NCBI RefSeq assembly: GCF_947581915.1
Contig: NZ_CANPWG010000038.1
Coordinates: 1 to 64,000 of the forward strand
Length of the DNA: 64,000 nt
Origin: Candidatus Palauibacter scopulicola
GTDB lineage: Bacteria; Gemmatimonadota; Gemmatimonadetes; Palauibacterales; Palauibacteraceae
Direction: 5' to 3'
Shown here: piece by piece, positions 1-9,022 of the stretch
How positions within the stretch are numbered: position 1 is the first letter of the stretch
Layout of the letters: every line of letters begins with the position of its first letter
Notes under the pieces: model-generated
The model's input: the letters and a program-made list of their open reading frames with translations, nothing else
Told to the model about the DNA's origin: nothing
The model's database searches: none
Translations under genes and position numbers: made by a program

Positions 1-33
1 GCAACGCGTGACGGGCGCGGAAGAAGTCAGGCG

Positions 34-1179
34 ATGACGCCGCGCCGGAACCTTGTCCTCGCGATCGCCATCGCGGCCCTGACGTGTGTCGGGGTCGGCA
101 TCCACTGGACGGTGACGTCCTGGCCGACGCGGCCCCCGACGCTGCCTCCGCCGCCGCTCCCCACGCGGCCGCCGCAGCTTCCCGCGGGTGCTTCCGCCCA
201 GGAGTTGCTGGCCACCGCCATGCAGGTGCAGAGCGACAACGAGTCGATGCTCTTCGCCCTCCCGGGCGTGGTCGGCGTGGGGATCGGCTTTACGGACGCG
301 GGCTCACCGACGATCAAGGTCTTCGTCGACCCCGCCGCCTCCCCGGTATCCCGTGGCCTCCAGGGCATCCCGGAGGCGCTGGGTCTCTTCCCCGTCACCG
401 TCGAGCCGGCCGGCCCGTTCCGCGTGCTGCCGCCGGAGCCCGACGCCCCGGTTTCGGCGGACGAAGGGCCGGTGCCCACGGGGCGCTTCGACCGGCCGGT
501 GCCCATGGGCGTGTCCACGGGGCACACCCGCTCCACGGCGGGCACGATCGGCGCCGTCGTGACCGATGGCGAGCGCCGGTACGCCCTCAGCAACTGGCAT
601 GTGTTCGTGCCGGGCGGCGAGGGACAGGTGGGCGACGTGCTCCTGCAGCCGGGACCTGTCGATGGCGGCTCGGATCCGGGAGACGCGATCGGCACGCTGA
701 CGGCGTTCGAGCCGGTGGTCCTGTCGCCGTTCGCCACGAACCGGATCGATGCGGCGATCGCGCGCACGGACGAGGTGCTGCCGGAGACGCCGGTGGGGGG
801 GTATGGGTCGCCGCGCAGCTCGACGATGGCGGCGAAGCCGGGGCTGCAGGTCCAGAAGTACGGGCGGACGACGCGCCTCACAGTCGGGGAGGTGGAGGCG
901 GTCAACGCGTCGATCAACGTGACCTACGGGTCGGCCGGGTCGCAGGTGGGCCGCTTTGTCGGTCAGATCATGGTGTGCTGCAACTTCAGCAAGGGCGGCG
1001 ATTCCGGTTCCCTGATCGTGGCGCGCGACCTGGACCGCGACGGTAACGCGGGCCCGGACGACCGCAAACCGGTCGCCCTGCTCTTCGCCGGCGACGGCCG
1101 GCTCACGATCGCGAACCCGATCGACCTCGTGCTCGACCGCTTCGACGTGACGATCGTCGGCGAGGACGCCGGCCGCTGA
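34..1179 (+). CDS. Secreted or membrane-anchored trypsin-like serine protease
   Basis: Chymotrypsin-fold (S1-like) peptidase of 381 aa. A basic N-terminus and hydrophobic segment (about residues 5-25) act as signal or anchor, followed by a Pro-rich linker (about 32-50). The catalytic triad is readable: His189 in SNWHV, Asp239 in RIDAAIAR and Ser324 in GGDSGS. Two adjacent cysteines (about 315-316) precede the Ser loop. The protein should act outside the cytoplasmic membrane; the substrate is unknown. Family-level identification rests on the motifs and their order. The ATG is preceded by a purine-rich GAAGAAG. The gene lies at the window edge, so upstream partners are unseen; the next gene downstream appears unrelated. 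Confidence 0.8.
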   Translation: MTPRRNLVLAIAIAALTCVGVGIHWTVTSWPTRPPTLPPPPLPTRPPQLPAGASAQELLATAMQVQSDNESMLFALPGVVGVGIGFTDAGSPTIKVFVDPAASPVSRGLQGIPEALGLFPVTVEPAGPFRVLPPEPDAPVSADEGPVPTGRFDRPVPMGVSTGHTRSTAGTIGAVVTDGERRYALSNWHVFVPGGEGQVGDVLLQPGPVDGGSDPGDAIGTLTAFEPVVLSPFATNRIDAAIARTDEVLPETPVGGYGSPRSSTMAAKPGLQVQKYGRTTRLTVGEVEAVNASINVTYGSAGSQVGRFVGQIMVCCNFSKGGDSGSLIVARDLDRDGNAGPDDRKPVALLFAGDGRLTIANPIDLVLDRFDVTIVGEDAGR

Positions 1180-1222
1180 CGCCTGCTGGCCGCTGGCGCC
1201 CGGGGACGGCTAGCTTGACGTC

Positions 1223-1447
1223 ATGACACGCTTCCGGTCGCACTTCCTGCCGCGCACGCCGACGGGCCGCCGGCTCGTCATCCTCTTCCTGGTTCTGTTC
1301 GCGTTCACGCAGCCGCCGCTCGTGTACTGGATCGGCAACCGCGTCGAGCCGTGGATCGGCGGCCTGCCCTTCCTCTACGTGTACCTGCTCGTCGTTTATG
1401 TCCTCCTCATCGGCGTACTGATCCGGGTGCAGAGGCGGGGGCTCTGA
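1223..1447 (+). CDS. DUF3311-like small membrane protein
   Basis: 74-aa protein with two predicted membrane helices (about residues 17-36 and 47-68), an aromatic/Pro-rich turn and a basic C-terminus ending RRGL. Small DUF3311 proteins are commonly encoded immediately upstream of sodium:solute symporters, and such a symporter follows here, so it is probably a partner or small subunit of that transporter. The biochemical role is unknown for the family. The stop codon is separated from the symporter start by a duplicated stop/start junction, so the two are very likely translationally coupled. Confidence rests on size, topology and neighbourhood. Confidence 0.75.
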   Translation: MTRFRSHFLPRTPTGRRLVILFLVLFAFTQPPLVYWIGNRVEPWIGGLPFLYVYLLVVYVLLIGVLIRVQRRGL

Positions 1448-1475
1448 TGCGCCTGCTGAGGCGGGGGCTCTGATG
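1433..1475 (+). repeat. 17-bp direct repeat duplicating a stop/start junction
   Basis: The 17-bp sequence AGGCGGGGGCTCTGATG occurs at 1433-1449 and again at 1459-1475 (period 26). Each copy contains a TGATG in which a stop codon overlaps an ATG by one base. The first TGA ends the DUF3311 gene. Its overlapping ATG opens an 8-codon frame whose product ends RRGL like the preceding protein, and that frame's stop overlaps the symporter ATG at 1473. The pattern is directly visible; a local tandem duplication is the simplest origin. Confidence 0.85.
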
Positions 1476-2966
1476 GAGCCGTGGGTCGTTGCGACGGGTC
1501 TCATCTTCGTTTACCTGGTGGCGACGATCGTGCTGGGGGCGATCGCGAACCGGCGCATGTCCGTGGACCTGGAGGACTTTCTCCTCTACGGACGCAAGGC
1601 CGGGTTCATCGTCCTCTATCTCACCGTCGTCGCCACCTACCATTCAGCGTTCGCCTTCCTCGGTTCGGGCGGGTTCTTCTACACGCACGGGATCGGGTTC
1701 TGGGCGGCGGGCGCGTGGACCGTGCTCGTCGGCGCGATCACTTACGTGCTCGGGAGCCGGATCTGGGCGCTGGGGAAGACGTTCGGCTACATCACGCCGG
1801 CCGACCTGCTGGCGGACTTCTACGAGTCGGATGCGGTGCGGGTGGTGGCGGCGATCGTCTCCGTCCTGTTCACGATCCTCTACATCCAGGTCCAGGCGGT
1901 GGGGCTGGGCTACATCCTCTCGGTCGCGTCCGGGGACCGGATCTCGTTCGAACTGGGGACGCTGATCCTGCTCGTGGTCGCCGCGGGCTACCTCATCGCG
2001 GGGGGTCTGCGGGCGGTCTACTGGACGGACGTGATCCAGGGCGTGTGGATGTACGTCGCCGTGTGGGCGGGCGCGCTCGTGCTCGCCTTCGAACTGTTCG
2101 GCGGACCGCTCGAGCTGTGGAGGCAGGTGGCGGCGGAGCGACCCGACCTGCTGACGCTTCCGGGGCCGGAGGGGTTCTTCACGCCGGGGATGTGGTTCGG
2201 GATGATCGTCGTGCTTTCGTTCGGGATCGTTTTCCAGCCGCACCTCTTCATCCGCTACTACACCGCGGTCTCGGCTCGCACGATCAAGCTGCTGGGCGCG
2301 ACGACGCCGATCTATCTCATGACGCTCTACATCCCGGCGGCGCTCGTGGGCCTTGGCGGCGCGCTGGTGATGCCGGACATCGCGATTCCGGACCGGATCT
2401 TCCCCGAGATGCTCTTCGCGTACGCCCCGGCCTGGCTCACGGGCGCGATTCTGGCCGGCGCGACGGCGGCGGCGATGTCGACGCTCGACTCGATGTTGCA
2501 CGCGAACATGACGGTACTGACACGCGATGTGTATCAGCGCTACATCCGCACCGGCGCGAGCCAGAATCACTACATCCTCATCGGCCGGCTCATCGTCGTG
2601 GCCCTGCTCGCCGTCGGCTACTTCCTGTCCGTGAGCACGTTCGATTTCCTCGTGCAGCTCGTGGCCCTCTCGGGTTCCGGGGCTCTGCAGCTGATGCCGG
2701 CCGTCCTCGGGGTCTGCTTCCCCGGCCGGCACCTGACGACGAAGGCCGGGGTCATCGCGGGCATCGGGGCGGGGCTCGCGACGCTCTGCGTCACGCTCAT
2801 CATCTTCCCCCATCCCCTGGGCCTGCACGGCGGGGTGTGGGGACTGCTGGTGAACTTCGTCGTGACCTTCGTGGTGAGCCGGTTCACGCTCCCGCCGAGC
2901 GACGTGACCGTTTCGCGGATCCACGGCGCGGTCGAACGCTTCGTGTACGAGGGCGACCCCGCGTGA
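1473..2966 (+). CDS. Sodium:solute symporter family transporter
   Basis: 497-aa polytopic membrane protein of the SSS family (TC 2.A.21), which uses the sodium gradient to import small solutes. The N-terminal helix is followed by a cytoplasmic loop with DFLLYGRK, a family-typical feature, and about 13 hydrophobic segments follow. A conserved-looking stretch GATAAAMSTLDSMLHAN (around residue 330) matches the SSS signature region. Length is normal. The substrate cannot be read from sequence. The start is fixed by the overlap with the upstream mini-frame. The paired DUF3311-type small protein immediately upstream is the usual arrangement for this subfamily. Confidence 0.88.
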   Translation: MEPWVVATGLIFVYLVATIVLGAIANRRMSVDLEDFLLYGRKAGFIVLYLTVVATYHSAFAFLGSGGFFYTHGIGFWAAGAWTVLVGAITYVLGSRIWALGKTFGYITPADLLADFYESDAVRVVAAIVSVLFTILYIQVQAVGLGYILSVASGDRISFELGTLILLVVAAGYLIAGGLRAVYWTDVIQGVWMYVAVWAGALVLAFELFGGPLELWRQVAAERPDLLTLPGPEGFFTPGMWFGMIVVLSFGIVFQPHLFIRYYTAVSARTIKLLGATTPIYLMTLYIPAALVGLGGALVMPDIAIPDRIFPEMLFAYAPAWLTGAILAGATAAAMSTLDSMLHANMTVLTRDVYQRYIRTGASQNHYILIGRLIVVALLAVGYFLSVSTFDFLVQLVALSGSGALQLMPAVLGVCFPGRHLTTKAGVIAGIGAGLATLCVTLIIFPHPLGLHGGVWGLLVNFVVTFVVSRFTLPPSDVTVSRIHGAVERFVYEGDPA

Positions 2967-2993
2967 GCGCGGTCGCGGCTGGAGTCTGACACC

Positions 2994-3446
2994 GTGGGCA
3001 GGCTCCTGGGAGGCGTCGCTCTCCTGACGCTGGCGCTGTTCGTGGTCTGGGGGGCCGTTCGCTCGGGCGCGGACCCGCTCGCCCTGAGGACGCTCGTGGC
3101 ACTTTTCATCGCGGCCGGACTGCCCGCGGCGGGCGGCGGCCTGCTCCTGGCGCGCCACTTCGGGGTCGGACGCCGCATCGAACACCGGCGGGACCAACTC
3201 CGCCGCGACACCCTCGAGGCCGAAGTCCTGAAGATGGCGGGCCGCCACGGCGGGCGGCTGACGGCGGTCGAGGTCGCCGGGGAACTGGCGGTACCGACGA
3301 CGACGGCCGAGGAAATCCTGAACGAGCTGATGGCGCGGGAGATGGCCGAGATCGAGATCACGGACTCCGGCCTCCTCGTGTACGACTTCCACGACGTGCG
3401 GCGGCTCTCCGAGAAGGAGTCCGCGCGGGGGCTGCTGGAATCGTGA
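2994..3446 (+). CDS. Membrane protein with C-terminal winged-helix-like domain
   Basis: 150-aa protein starting with GTG. Two hydrophobic segments (about residues 5-22 and 32-53) are followed by a charged helix rich in Arg/Asp and a C-terminal region (about 75-130) resembling a small winged-helix fold (VLKMAGRHGGRLTA, then VPTTTAEEILNEL). Two-TM proteins with a cytoplasmic helix-turn-helix-like tail are seen in several phyla without assigned function. It is close behind the symporter (28 bp gap) and 16 bp before the next gene, so probably cotranscribed with both. No enzymatic motif is seen. Confidence 0.65.
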   Translation: MGRLLGGVALLTLALFVVWGAVRSGADPLALRTLVALFIAAGLPAAGGGLLLARHFGVGRRIEHRRDQLRRDTLEAEVLKMAGRHGGRLTAVEVAGELAVPTTTAEEILNELMAREMAEIEITDSGLLVYDFHDVRRLSEKESARGLLES

Positions 3447-3462
3447 GGACGGCGGCGCAACC

Positions 3463-4128
3463 GTGATCGAGACGCGCTGGCCGTGCCCCGTATGTCTCGG
3501 GACCACGATGGAGAAGACGTCTCTCGAGGCCGGGGCCGGAGACGCCGCCGGTCCGCTGACGCTCGACCATTGCGCCCGTTGCGGCGGCATGTGGTTCGAG
3601 TTGGGGGAGGTGCAGCGCCTCCGTTCCGAGCGGCCCGAGTCGCTGTGGGCGCGGATTCCGGCGCGGGAGGAGCGGCACCGGGCCCAGTGTCACGCGTGCC
3701 GCGCGTTCGTGGACCGCGACGTGCCGAAGTGCGCTGCGTGCGGGGCCAAGACCCGCCTGAACTGTCCCGCCTGCGACACCCGGATGCTGCAGGTCCGCCA
3801 ATCCTCGCTCACGCTCGATGTGTGCAAGCGGTGCAAGGGCGTGTGGTTCGACCACCACGAACTCGAGGCGATCTGGGAGTTGGAACGGGACCGGCTCGTC
3901 GCGCGGGGACGCGAAGGGGCCGTCGCGCGCACCGCGGACACCGGCGCGGACGTACTGTTCGAGACGCTCTTCTGGGCGCCGGACCTCGTCTTCGTGGGGG
4001 CGCACGTCGCCGGCCACGCCGCGGCGGCCGCTGCGGAAGCGGCCCCGGCGGCGCTCGACGCCGTGGGAGATGCGGCCGCGAGCGTGTTCGAGGCGATCCT
4101 CGAGATCGTGGGCGGCATCTTCGGCTGA
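3463..4128 (+). CDS. Protein with paired TFIIB-type zinc ribbons
   Basis: 221 aa with three CxxC zinc-knuckle regions. The first ribbon (residues 5-48) has CPVC and CARCGGMWFELGE. A middle part has CHAC, CAAC and CPAC. The last ribbon ends CKRCKGVWFDHHEL. The paired CGGMWF/CKGVWF signatures identify the zf-TFIIB (PF13453-type) family, small zinc-binding proteins of unknown function that often accompany membrane proteins. The C-terminal 50 residues are Ala-rich and hydrophobic and may insert in or associate with the membrane. GTG start, chosen because it directly precedes the first ribbon; 16-bp gap to the preceding gene suggests one operon. Confidence 0.75.
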   Translation: MIETRWPCPVCLGTTMEKTSLEAGAGDAAGPLTLDHCARCGGMWFELGEVQRLRSERPESLWARIPAREERHRAQCHACRAFVDRDVPKCAACGAKTRLNCPACDTRMLQVRQSSLTLDVCKRCKGVWFDHHELEAIWELERDRLVARGREGAVARTADTGADVLFETLFWAPDLVFVGAHVAGHAAAAAAEAAPAALDAVGDAAASVFEAILEIVGGIFG

Positions 4129-4173
4129 CGCTCCGACCGCGGGCTGTTTCTTTTTCTACTGGAGAACCGACGA

Positions 4174-4602
4174 ATGGAAATCGTGCTGGCCACACTCGCC
4201 GACGCCGCCAACACCTCGAGCGACGGCAAGCTCAACCTCATGGGCCTCTTCGACACACTCTTCGCCGGCGCCATGCCGGTGACCCACCCCTCCATGCAGC
4301 TCGTCCTCAGGATCCGGGCCGAGCCTTCAGAGACCGACCGGGAGCACGAACTCGAAATCCGGTGCATGGACGAGGACGGACAGGAACTGTTCAAGGTGAC
4401 GGGCGGGTTCTCGGTCCAGGCCCCGCCGGGGAAGGCGGCCACCTTCAATCACGTCGTCGGCATCAACAACCTGACGCTTCAGAAGTACGGCGGGTACACG
4501 TTCCCGATCTTCATCAACCGGGACCTGAAGCGGACGGTGGAACTCGACGTGATGAAGGCGGAGGGACCCGCCGGTCCGCCGGGGACTGAGGGGGGGAACT
4601 GA
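4174..4602 (+). CDS. DUF6941-like small protein
   Basis: 142-aa soluble protein with no signal peptide or membrane segment. The opening pattern (EIVLATLADAAN, then GKLNLMGLFDTL) and a beta-rich body with PGKAATFNH match a conserved family of unknown function annotated as DUF6941. The C-terminal tail (KAEGPAGPPG) is Gly/Pro-rich and probably disordered. ATG is preceded by TGGAGAACCGACGA, giving a good ribosome site. A pyrimidine-rich tract (4146-4157) lies in the short gap upstream. It converges on the minus-strand dehydrogenase gene, ending 12 bp from it. Confidence 0.65.
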   Translation: MEIVLATLADAANTSSDGKLNLMGLFDTLFAGAMPVTHPSMQLVLRIRAEPSETDREHELEIRCMDEDGQELFKVTGGFSVQAPPGKAATFNHVVGINNLTLQKYGGYTFPIFINRDLKRTVELDVMKAEGPAGPPGTEGGN

Positions 4603-4614
4603 GGGGCCGAGGGG

Positions 4615-6792
4615 TCAGCGGCCGTCCGGGGCGGGATCGGCGGCCGACTCCGCCTCCCACAGGCGCCGCTGCTCGCTCGTAAGGTAGTGCCGGATCGCGG
4701 TCGCGTCCTCCAGCGAGAGAAGGTCGCCGAAGCCGGCCATGCCGTTCGCGGCGAGCGCGCCGCCGAGCACCACGGCATCGAAGCTCTCCCAGGCGCCGCC
4801 ATCCATGCGCCGCAGATCGGGATAGGCGGAGAGGTGCTCGTCCGAGGCCCGGTGACAGATGCCGCAGTGGACCCCGAAGAGTTCCGCCCCGCGCCGGACC
4901 CTGGCCGCGTCGAGCGCGAGATCGGGCGGTTCCGGCGTCGTCGGCACGACCTGCGCGGGCGGTAGCGGCACATCCCCGCCGTCGAGCCTGAAGACGAGCA
5001 GCCGCCCGGCGCTGTCGTAGTCGTACGCCGCCGAGCCGAGCGGATAGGCGGCGCCCCGCGGCCCGCCGTAGCCCGCCATGACCGCGATGTACTGCACGCC
5101 GCCGACCTCGTACGTCATGGGCCCCGCCATCACGCCGGTGCCGAGATGGATGCTGTGGATGCGGGCGCCGGTGTCGGCCTGATGAAAGTCGAGCGTGCCC
5201 GCCGCCGTCCCCTGGATCACGAGGTTTCCGCCCGTCACGAGCGTGCCCCCGTTCCACATGCTGCCGCGCGGAACCCGCCACAGCTCGCGCCCCGCGACAG
5301 GGTCCCACGCGAGGAGAAACTCGTTGGGGCCGATGTCGGGGAGACCCTCGGCAAGGTGCGCGTACTCCTCGGGGAACGGAGGCCAGGAGGCCGCGAAGCC
5401 TTCGTAGGCGACCTCCGGCCGGTGGTCGAACGCATCCAGCGAACGCCACAGCATGGCCTGTTCGCGGGCGGGGATGTAGGCGATGCCCGTCTCGGGATTG
5501 AAGGACATCGGCTGCCAGTTGTGGCCGCCGGCGGAGGAGGGGAAGACGACGCGCGGTTCGTCGCGATAATCCGCGGCGGGGTTCGGGATCGGCCGGCCCG
5601 TCTCGAGATCGATCCCCTGCGCCCAGGTGACGGTCACGAAGTTCTCGGCCCGCAGGAGTTCGCCCGTGGCGCGGTCGAGCACGTAGAAGAAACCGTTCTT
5701 GGGGGCCTGGAGGAGGACATCCCGCGGACGGCCGTCGATCGCGACGGTGGCCAGGATGAGGTTCTGCGTCGCGGTGTAGTCCCAGATCTCGCCGGGCACG
5801 GTCTGGTAGTGCCAGACGAGGCGACCCGTCTTGGGGTCGATGGCGAGGATGGAGACGAGGTAGAGGTTGTCGCCCCCCGACGGGCTCCGGTGCCAGATCG
5901 GGTACGGGTAGGCGTTCCCCGTGCCCACGTAGAGAAGGTCGAGCCCGGGGTCGTACGCCATCTCGCCCCACACGGTGCCCCCGAGCCCGCCCTCCCAGGC
6001 CGAGTCCGGGTCCCACGTGGCGGCGGCCGCCTCCATCTCCGGGTGCTCGAAGCCGTCGTCCGGATCGCCCGGAACGGTGAAGAAGCGCCACGCCTCATCG
6101 CCGGTCTCGAGGTCGTAGGCCGTGATGTACCCGCGCACGCCGAAGTCGCCGCCCGCGTTGCCCAGGACGACGACGTCGCCGGCGATCTGCGGCGATCCGG
6201 TGCTCGTGTAGGAGAGGGACCGGTCGATGAACGTGTCGACGCGCCACACCTCCTCGCCCGTCGCCGCGTCGAGCGCCACCAGCCAGCCGTCGAAGGTGCC
6301 GATGTAGACGCGCCCCTCCCACACCTCGAGTCCGCGGTTGACGGGGCCGCAGCACCCCTTTCGCGTGGTGCTCGGGTCAACCTGAGGGTCGTAGCGCCAG
6401 ATCTCCTCGCCCGTCGCCGCGTCGAGCGCCGCAACGCTTCCCCACGGGCCCGGCGAGTACATCACGCCGTCGACGACCACGGGAGTGGCCTCGAGCCCCC
6501 AGTGCACGGAGCCGACGTGGGACCGCCACGGGTACTCCCACGCGAGGCCCACGGCGGCCGCGTTCATGACGTGAATGCGCCCGAGCGGCGAATACCGCGT
6601 TTCCCCGAAATCCCGGCCGGAGGTCAGCCACTCCGCCGGGACCGTGTCCGTCGCGAGCAGGCGGTCCCGGGTGACGTCGCCGGCCGCGTCGCGGGGCGAC
6701 GGTTCGCAGCCCACCAGCCCGCACGCCGCCAGTACGCCGACCGCGAAGAGTGCCCTGACCGGCGCGCCGGCGCCCGGATTGCCGCGAGCCAC
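4615..6792 (-). CDS. PQQ-dependent dehydrogenase lipoprotein with C-terminal cytochrome c domain
   Basis: 725-aa periplasmic quinohemoprotein. The N-terminus has a hydrophobic segment and lipobox LVGC (Cys29), so it is probably lipid-anchored. Next comes an eight-bladed quinoprotein propeller: repeated AxDAATGEEIWR-like blade motifs (around 125 and 185) and the vicinal disulfide pair Cys147-Cys148 (KGCCGP) typical of PQQ alcohol dehydrogenases. A C-terminal c-type cytochrome carries CGICH (about residue 645) and a likely Met axial ligand in GMAGF. Expected role: oxidation of an alcohol or similar substrate, passing electrons through heme to the respiratory chain. The substrate is not determinable. 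It lies 7 bp downstream of the TonB receptor on the same strand, so the two may be cotranscribed. Confidence 0.85.
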   Translation of the reverse strand: MARGNPGAGAPVRALFAVGVLAACGLVGCEPSPRDAAGDVTRDRLLATDTVPAEWLTSGRDFGETRYSPLGRIHVMNAAAVGLAWEYPWRSHVGSVHWGLEATPVVVDGVMYSPGPWGSVAALDAATGEEIWRYDPQVDPSTTRKGCCGPVNRGLEVWEGRVYIGTFDGWLVALDAATGEEVWRVDTFIDRSLSYTSTGSPQIAGDVVVLGNAGGDFGVRGYITAYDLETGDEAWRFFTVPGDPDDGFEHPEMEAAAATWDPDSAWEGGLGGTVWGEMAYDPGLDLLYVGTGNAYPYPIWHRSPSGGDNLYLVSILAIDPKTGRLVWHYQTVPGEIWDYTATQNLILATVAIDGRPRDVLLQAPKNGFFYVLDRATGELLRAENFVTVTWAQGIDLETGRPIPNPAADYRDEPRVVFPSSAGGHNWQPMSFNPETGIAYIPAREQAMLWRSLDAFDHRPEVAYEGFAASWPPFPEEYAHLAEGLPDIGPNEFLLAWDPVAGRELWRVPRGSMWNGGTLVTGGNLVIQGTAAGTLDFHQADTGARIHSIHLGTGVMAGPMTYEVGGVQYIAVMAGYGGPRGAAYPLGSAAYDYDSAGRLLVFRLDGGDVPLPPAQVVPTTPEPPDLALDAARVRRGAELFGVHCGICHRASDEHLSAYPDLRRMDGGAWESFDAVVLGGALAANGMAGFGDLLSLEDATAIRHYLTSEQRRLWEAESAADPAPDGR

Positions 6793-6799
6793 CGGTTTG

Positions 6800-9022
6800 C
6801 TAGAAACGCGGAGTTACGGTGAGGCGGAAGCTGCGGGTGGGTCCGGGACTCCGTTCCTGCACGTCCACGTAGGTCTTCTGGAACAGGTTCTCGATCTTCG
6901 CCTGCACGCGGGTCCCCAGGATCCGGGTGCGCACGCGCAGGTCGACGAGGTTGATGGCGCTGCGCTCGTCGAGCGGGAAGGCGAGCACCTGCTCCACCCG
7001 GCTACGGTGCCGGAAATCGACGGCGACCGCGCCCCTCCACCCGGTGGCCGTGGCCGTGAAGTTGTGGCGCGAACGATAGGGGAGCGCGCGCCCGGTCCGG
7101 TCATCCCTCGTGTCGAGGAAGGTGTAGTTCGCGTTGAGGTCCAGACGGGTCGGGATCACGCCGATTCGCAGACCCGCGTCGACGCCCCGCACCATGGCTT
7201 CGGCGACGTTGCGGAACTGAAACACGAACACGTTGTTGGGCGCCGGCGAAGGTTCGATGAGGTCCGTGTAGTCGCTCCAGAACAAGCCCGCATCGAGCCA
7301 TACGCGATCAGTGAGGGTCACGGTCGCCCCGACCTCTCTGGCCCATGCGGATTCCCCCCGCAGCTCGAGATTGGGGATGACGCGAAAGCCGAACTGGGTC
7401 GTCGACGTGAACTGCTCGGACACGCTCGGCGCCCGGTATCCGCGGCTGAGGGACCCCCGAAGGCTCAGCCGGTCGCTCGCCTCGTAGACGATCCCGAGTT
7501 TCGGATTGACGAACCGGTCCTCCATCGCCGACGTGGCCTTGTGGTAGTCGACGCGCAGGCCCAACGAGCCGCGAACCCGGTCCGAGAACGTGATCTCGTC
7601 CTGCGCGAACAGCGCGAGGTCCGTCACATCGGGCGACGGCTCCAGGAAGTTCGAGGTCACGCCGGTGAAGGCGCCTTCCGCCCCGATCGTCAGCGAATGC
7701 GACCGGTTGGGGAAGTACGACCACTGCACGTCGGTGCCGACCCGCGTCGAGCGGTGAAAGTCCTCGTTGTCGTGGAAATGGTTCTGGTTGCGCGCGTGGT
7801 AGACGTGCGGCCGCAGCTGCAGGCGCTGCTTCGGCGTGACGATCGGATTGGCCGTCACGCCCAGGACGACGTCGTCCGAGCGAATCCAGTCTCCGAGTTC
7901 GGCCGGGTCGACCTCCAGCGGCCGGTCCGGCGACAGCCAGGTGAAGAACTCCTCCTCTTCCTTTCGCGTCCAGTTGACGAAGATCTCCCAGGGATTGGAG
8001 GATTCCGCCGGGAAGACGGTCTTGAGCCGCATCCGCCAGCGTTCGAGCGCGCCGTTCTGCCGGAACCCGTCCGATTCCTCCCGGGCCAGGTAGAGGGTGG
8101 TACCGATGTCGCCGATGCGGCGTGAGTGCTGCAGGGCGATCCCTTCCCTGCTCAGGCGCTCGTCCGTGAACGAGTGCCGGGACGGCGTATCGAAGAGCCC
8201 CACGTAGCCGCGGACGATGGTCTCGGGCTCCGCCGGCGGGCGTTTCGTGATCACGTTCACGACGCCGCCCAGCGCGTTCGTCCCCCACAGCGTGGAATGA
8301 GGACCCTTCACGATCTCGATCTGGTCCACGTCCAGCACGGGCAGGCCGCTGAAATCGATGGACGCCCCCACGCCGGAGAGCACCCGGTGGCCATCGAGGA
8401 GCATGAGAACCCGGCTGCCGACGCCCCGCGCCAGGCCGGTAGCGCCCCGGATGTCCATCTGGCCGGAATTGAAGATCACGCCCTGCGCGAACGGAAGCGC
8501 CTCGTCGAGGGTCACGGCGTCGCGGTTGCCGAGTTCGTCGCCGCTCATCACGGCGACGCTCACGGGAGCCTCGCCGGTCCGGACGGCGGAGCGGCTCGCC
8601 GTCACGGTCAACTCGGGAACGTCGAACAGCCGGCGCTCGAGCAGGATGTCGAGGTCGCCCGACCGACCGGGCCGAAGTTCGCGTTCGGCGACGCGAAAGC
8701 CGTCCGCCACGACGACGAGGGTGAAGGTCCCGTTGGCGGGGGAGGCGATCCCGAAGCCGCCATCGGGCCGCGTCGTCGCGCTCAGCGGGGTGTCGCGGAT
8801 AAGCACGGTGGCCCCGGCGAGCGGTGCGCCCGTCTCCGCATCGAGGACGCGGCCGCGGACGATGGCGTCCTGGGCCTGGGCGGCGAGCGGTGCGCTCGCG
8901 TAGAAGGAGGCGAGCGCCGCCCGCGCGTAGAAGGAGGCGAGCACCGCGCGCATGTAGAAGAAGACGAGCGCGGCGCCTGCCGTGAGACTTCGTCGAATCC
9001 CGCCCGCTACTGCCGCTGCCAA
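6800..9022 (-). CDS. TonB-dependent outer-membrane receptor with N-terminal carboxypeptidase-regulatory-like domain
   Basis: 740 aa. After a signal region come a carboxypeptidase D regulatory-like beta-sandwich (VRGRVLDAETGAPLAGATV, about 54-130), a plug domain (about 140-260, with VLMLLDGHRVLSG and the WGTNALGGVVNVITK stretch typical of TonB plugs) and a 22-strand-type barrel ending in an aromatic residue (VTPRF). Role: energised uptake of a large or scarce ligand across the outer membrane; ligand unknown. The longest start is a TTG at 9022 that overlaps the upstream lipoprotein stop by 16 nt; an ATG at 8953 is an alternative giving a shorter signal. The signal region is built of 9-residue repeats (see the repeat at 8898-8978). 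Confidence 0.85.
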   Translation of the reverse strand: MAAAVAGGIRRSLTAGAALVFFYMRAVLASFYARAALASFYASAPLAAQAQDAIVRGRVLDAETGAPLAGATVLIRDTPLSATTRPDGGFGIASPANGTFTLVVVADGFRVAERELRPGRSGDLDILLERRLFDVPELTVTASRSAVRTGEAPVSVAVMSGDELGNRDAVTLDEALPFAQGVIFNSGQMDIRGATGLARGVGSRVLMLLDGHRVLSGVGASIDFSGLPVLDVDQIEIVKGPHSTLWGTNALGGVVNVITKRPPAEPETIVRGYVGLFDTPSRHSFTDERLSREGIALQHSRRIGDIGTTLYLAREESDGFRQNGALERWRMRLKTVFPAESSNPWEIFVNWTRKEEEEFFTWLSPDRPLEVDPAELGDWIRSDDVVLGVTANPIVTPKQRLQLRPHVYHARNQNHFHDNEDFHRSTRVGTDVQWSYFPNRSHSLTIGAEGAFTGVTSNFLEPSPDVTDLALFAQDEITFSDRVRGSLGLRVDYHKATSAMEDRFVNPKLGIVYEASDRLSLRGSLSRGYRAPSVSEQFTSTTQFGFRVIPNLELRGESAWAREVGATVTLTDRVWLDAGLFWSDYTDLIEPSPAPNNVFVFQFRNVAEAMVRGVDAGLRIGVIPTRLDLNANYTFLDTRDDRTGRALPYRSRHNFTATATGWRGAVAVDFRHRSRVEQVLAFPLDERSAINLVDLRVRTRILGTRVQAKIENLFQKTYVDVQERSPGPTRSFRLTVTPRF
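8898..8978 (-). repeat. Three 27-bp tandem repeats inside a signal-peptide region
   Basis: Three consecutive 27-bp units at 8898-8924, 8925-8951 and 8952-8978 encode the consecutive nonapeptides FFYMRAVLA, SFYARAALA and SFYASAPLA in the export signal of the TonB receptor. Units one and two are nearly identical in DNA (GCGTAGAAGGAGGCGAGC on the plus strand), while the third is more diverged. The period is an exact multiple of three, so copy number can change without frameshift. Confidence 0.85.
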
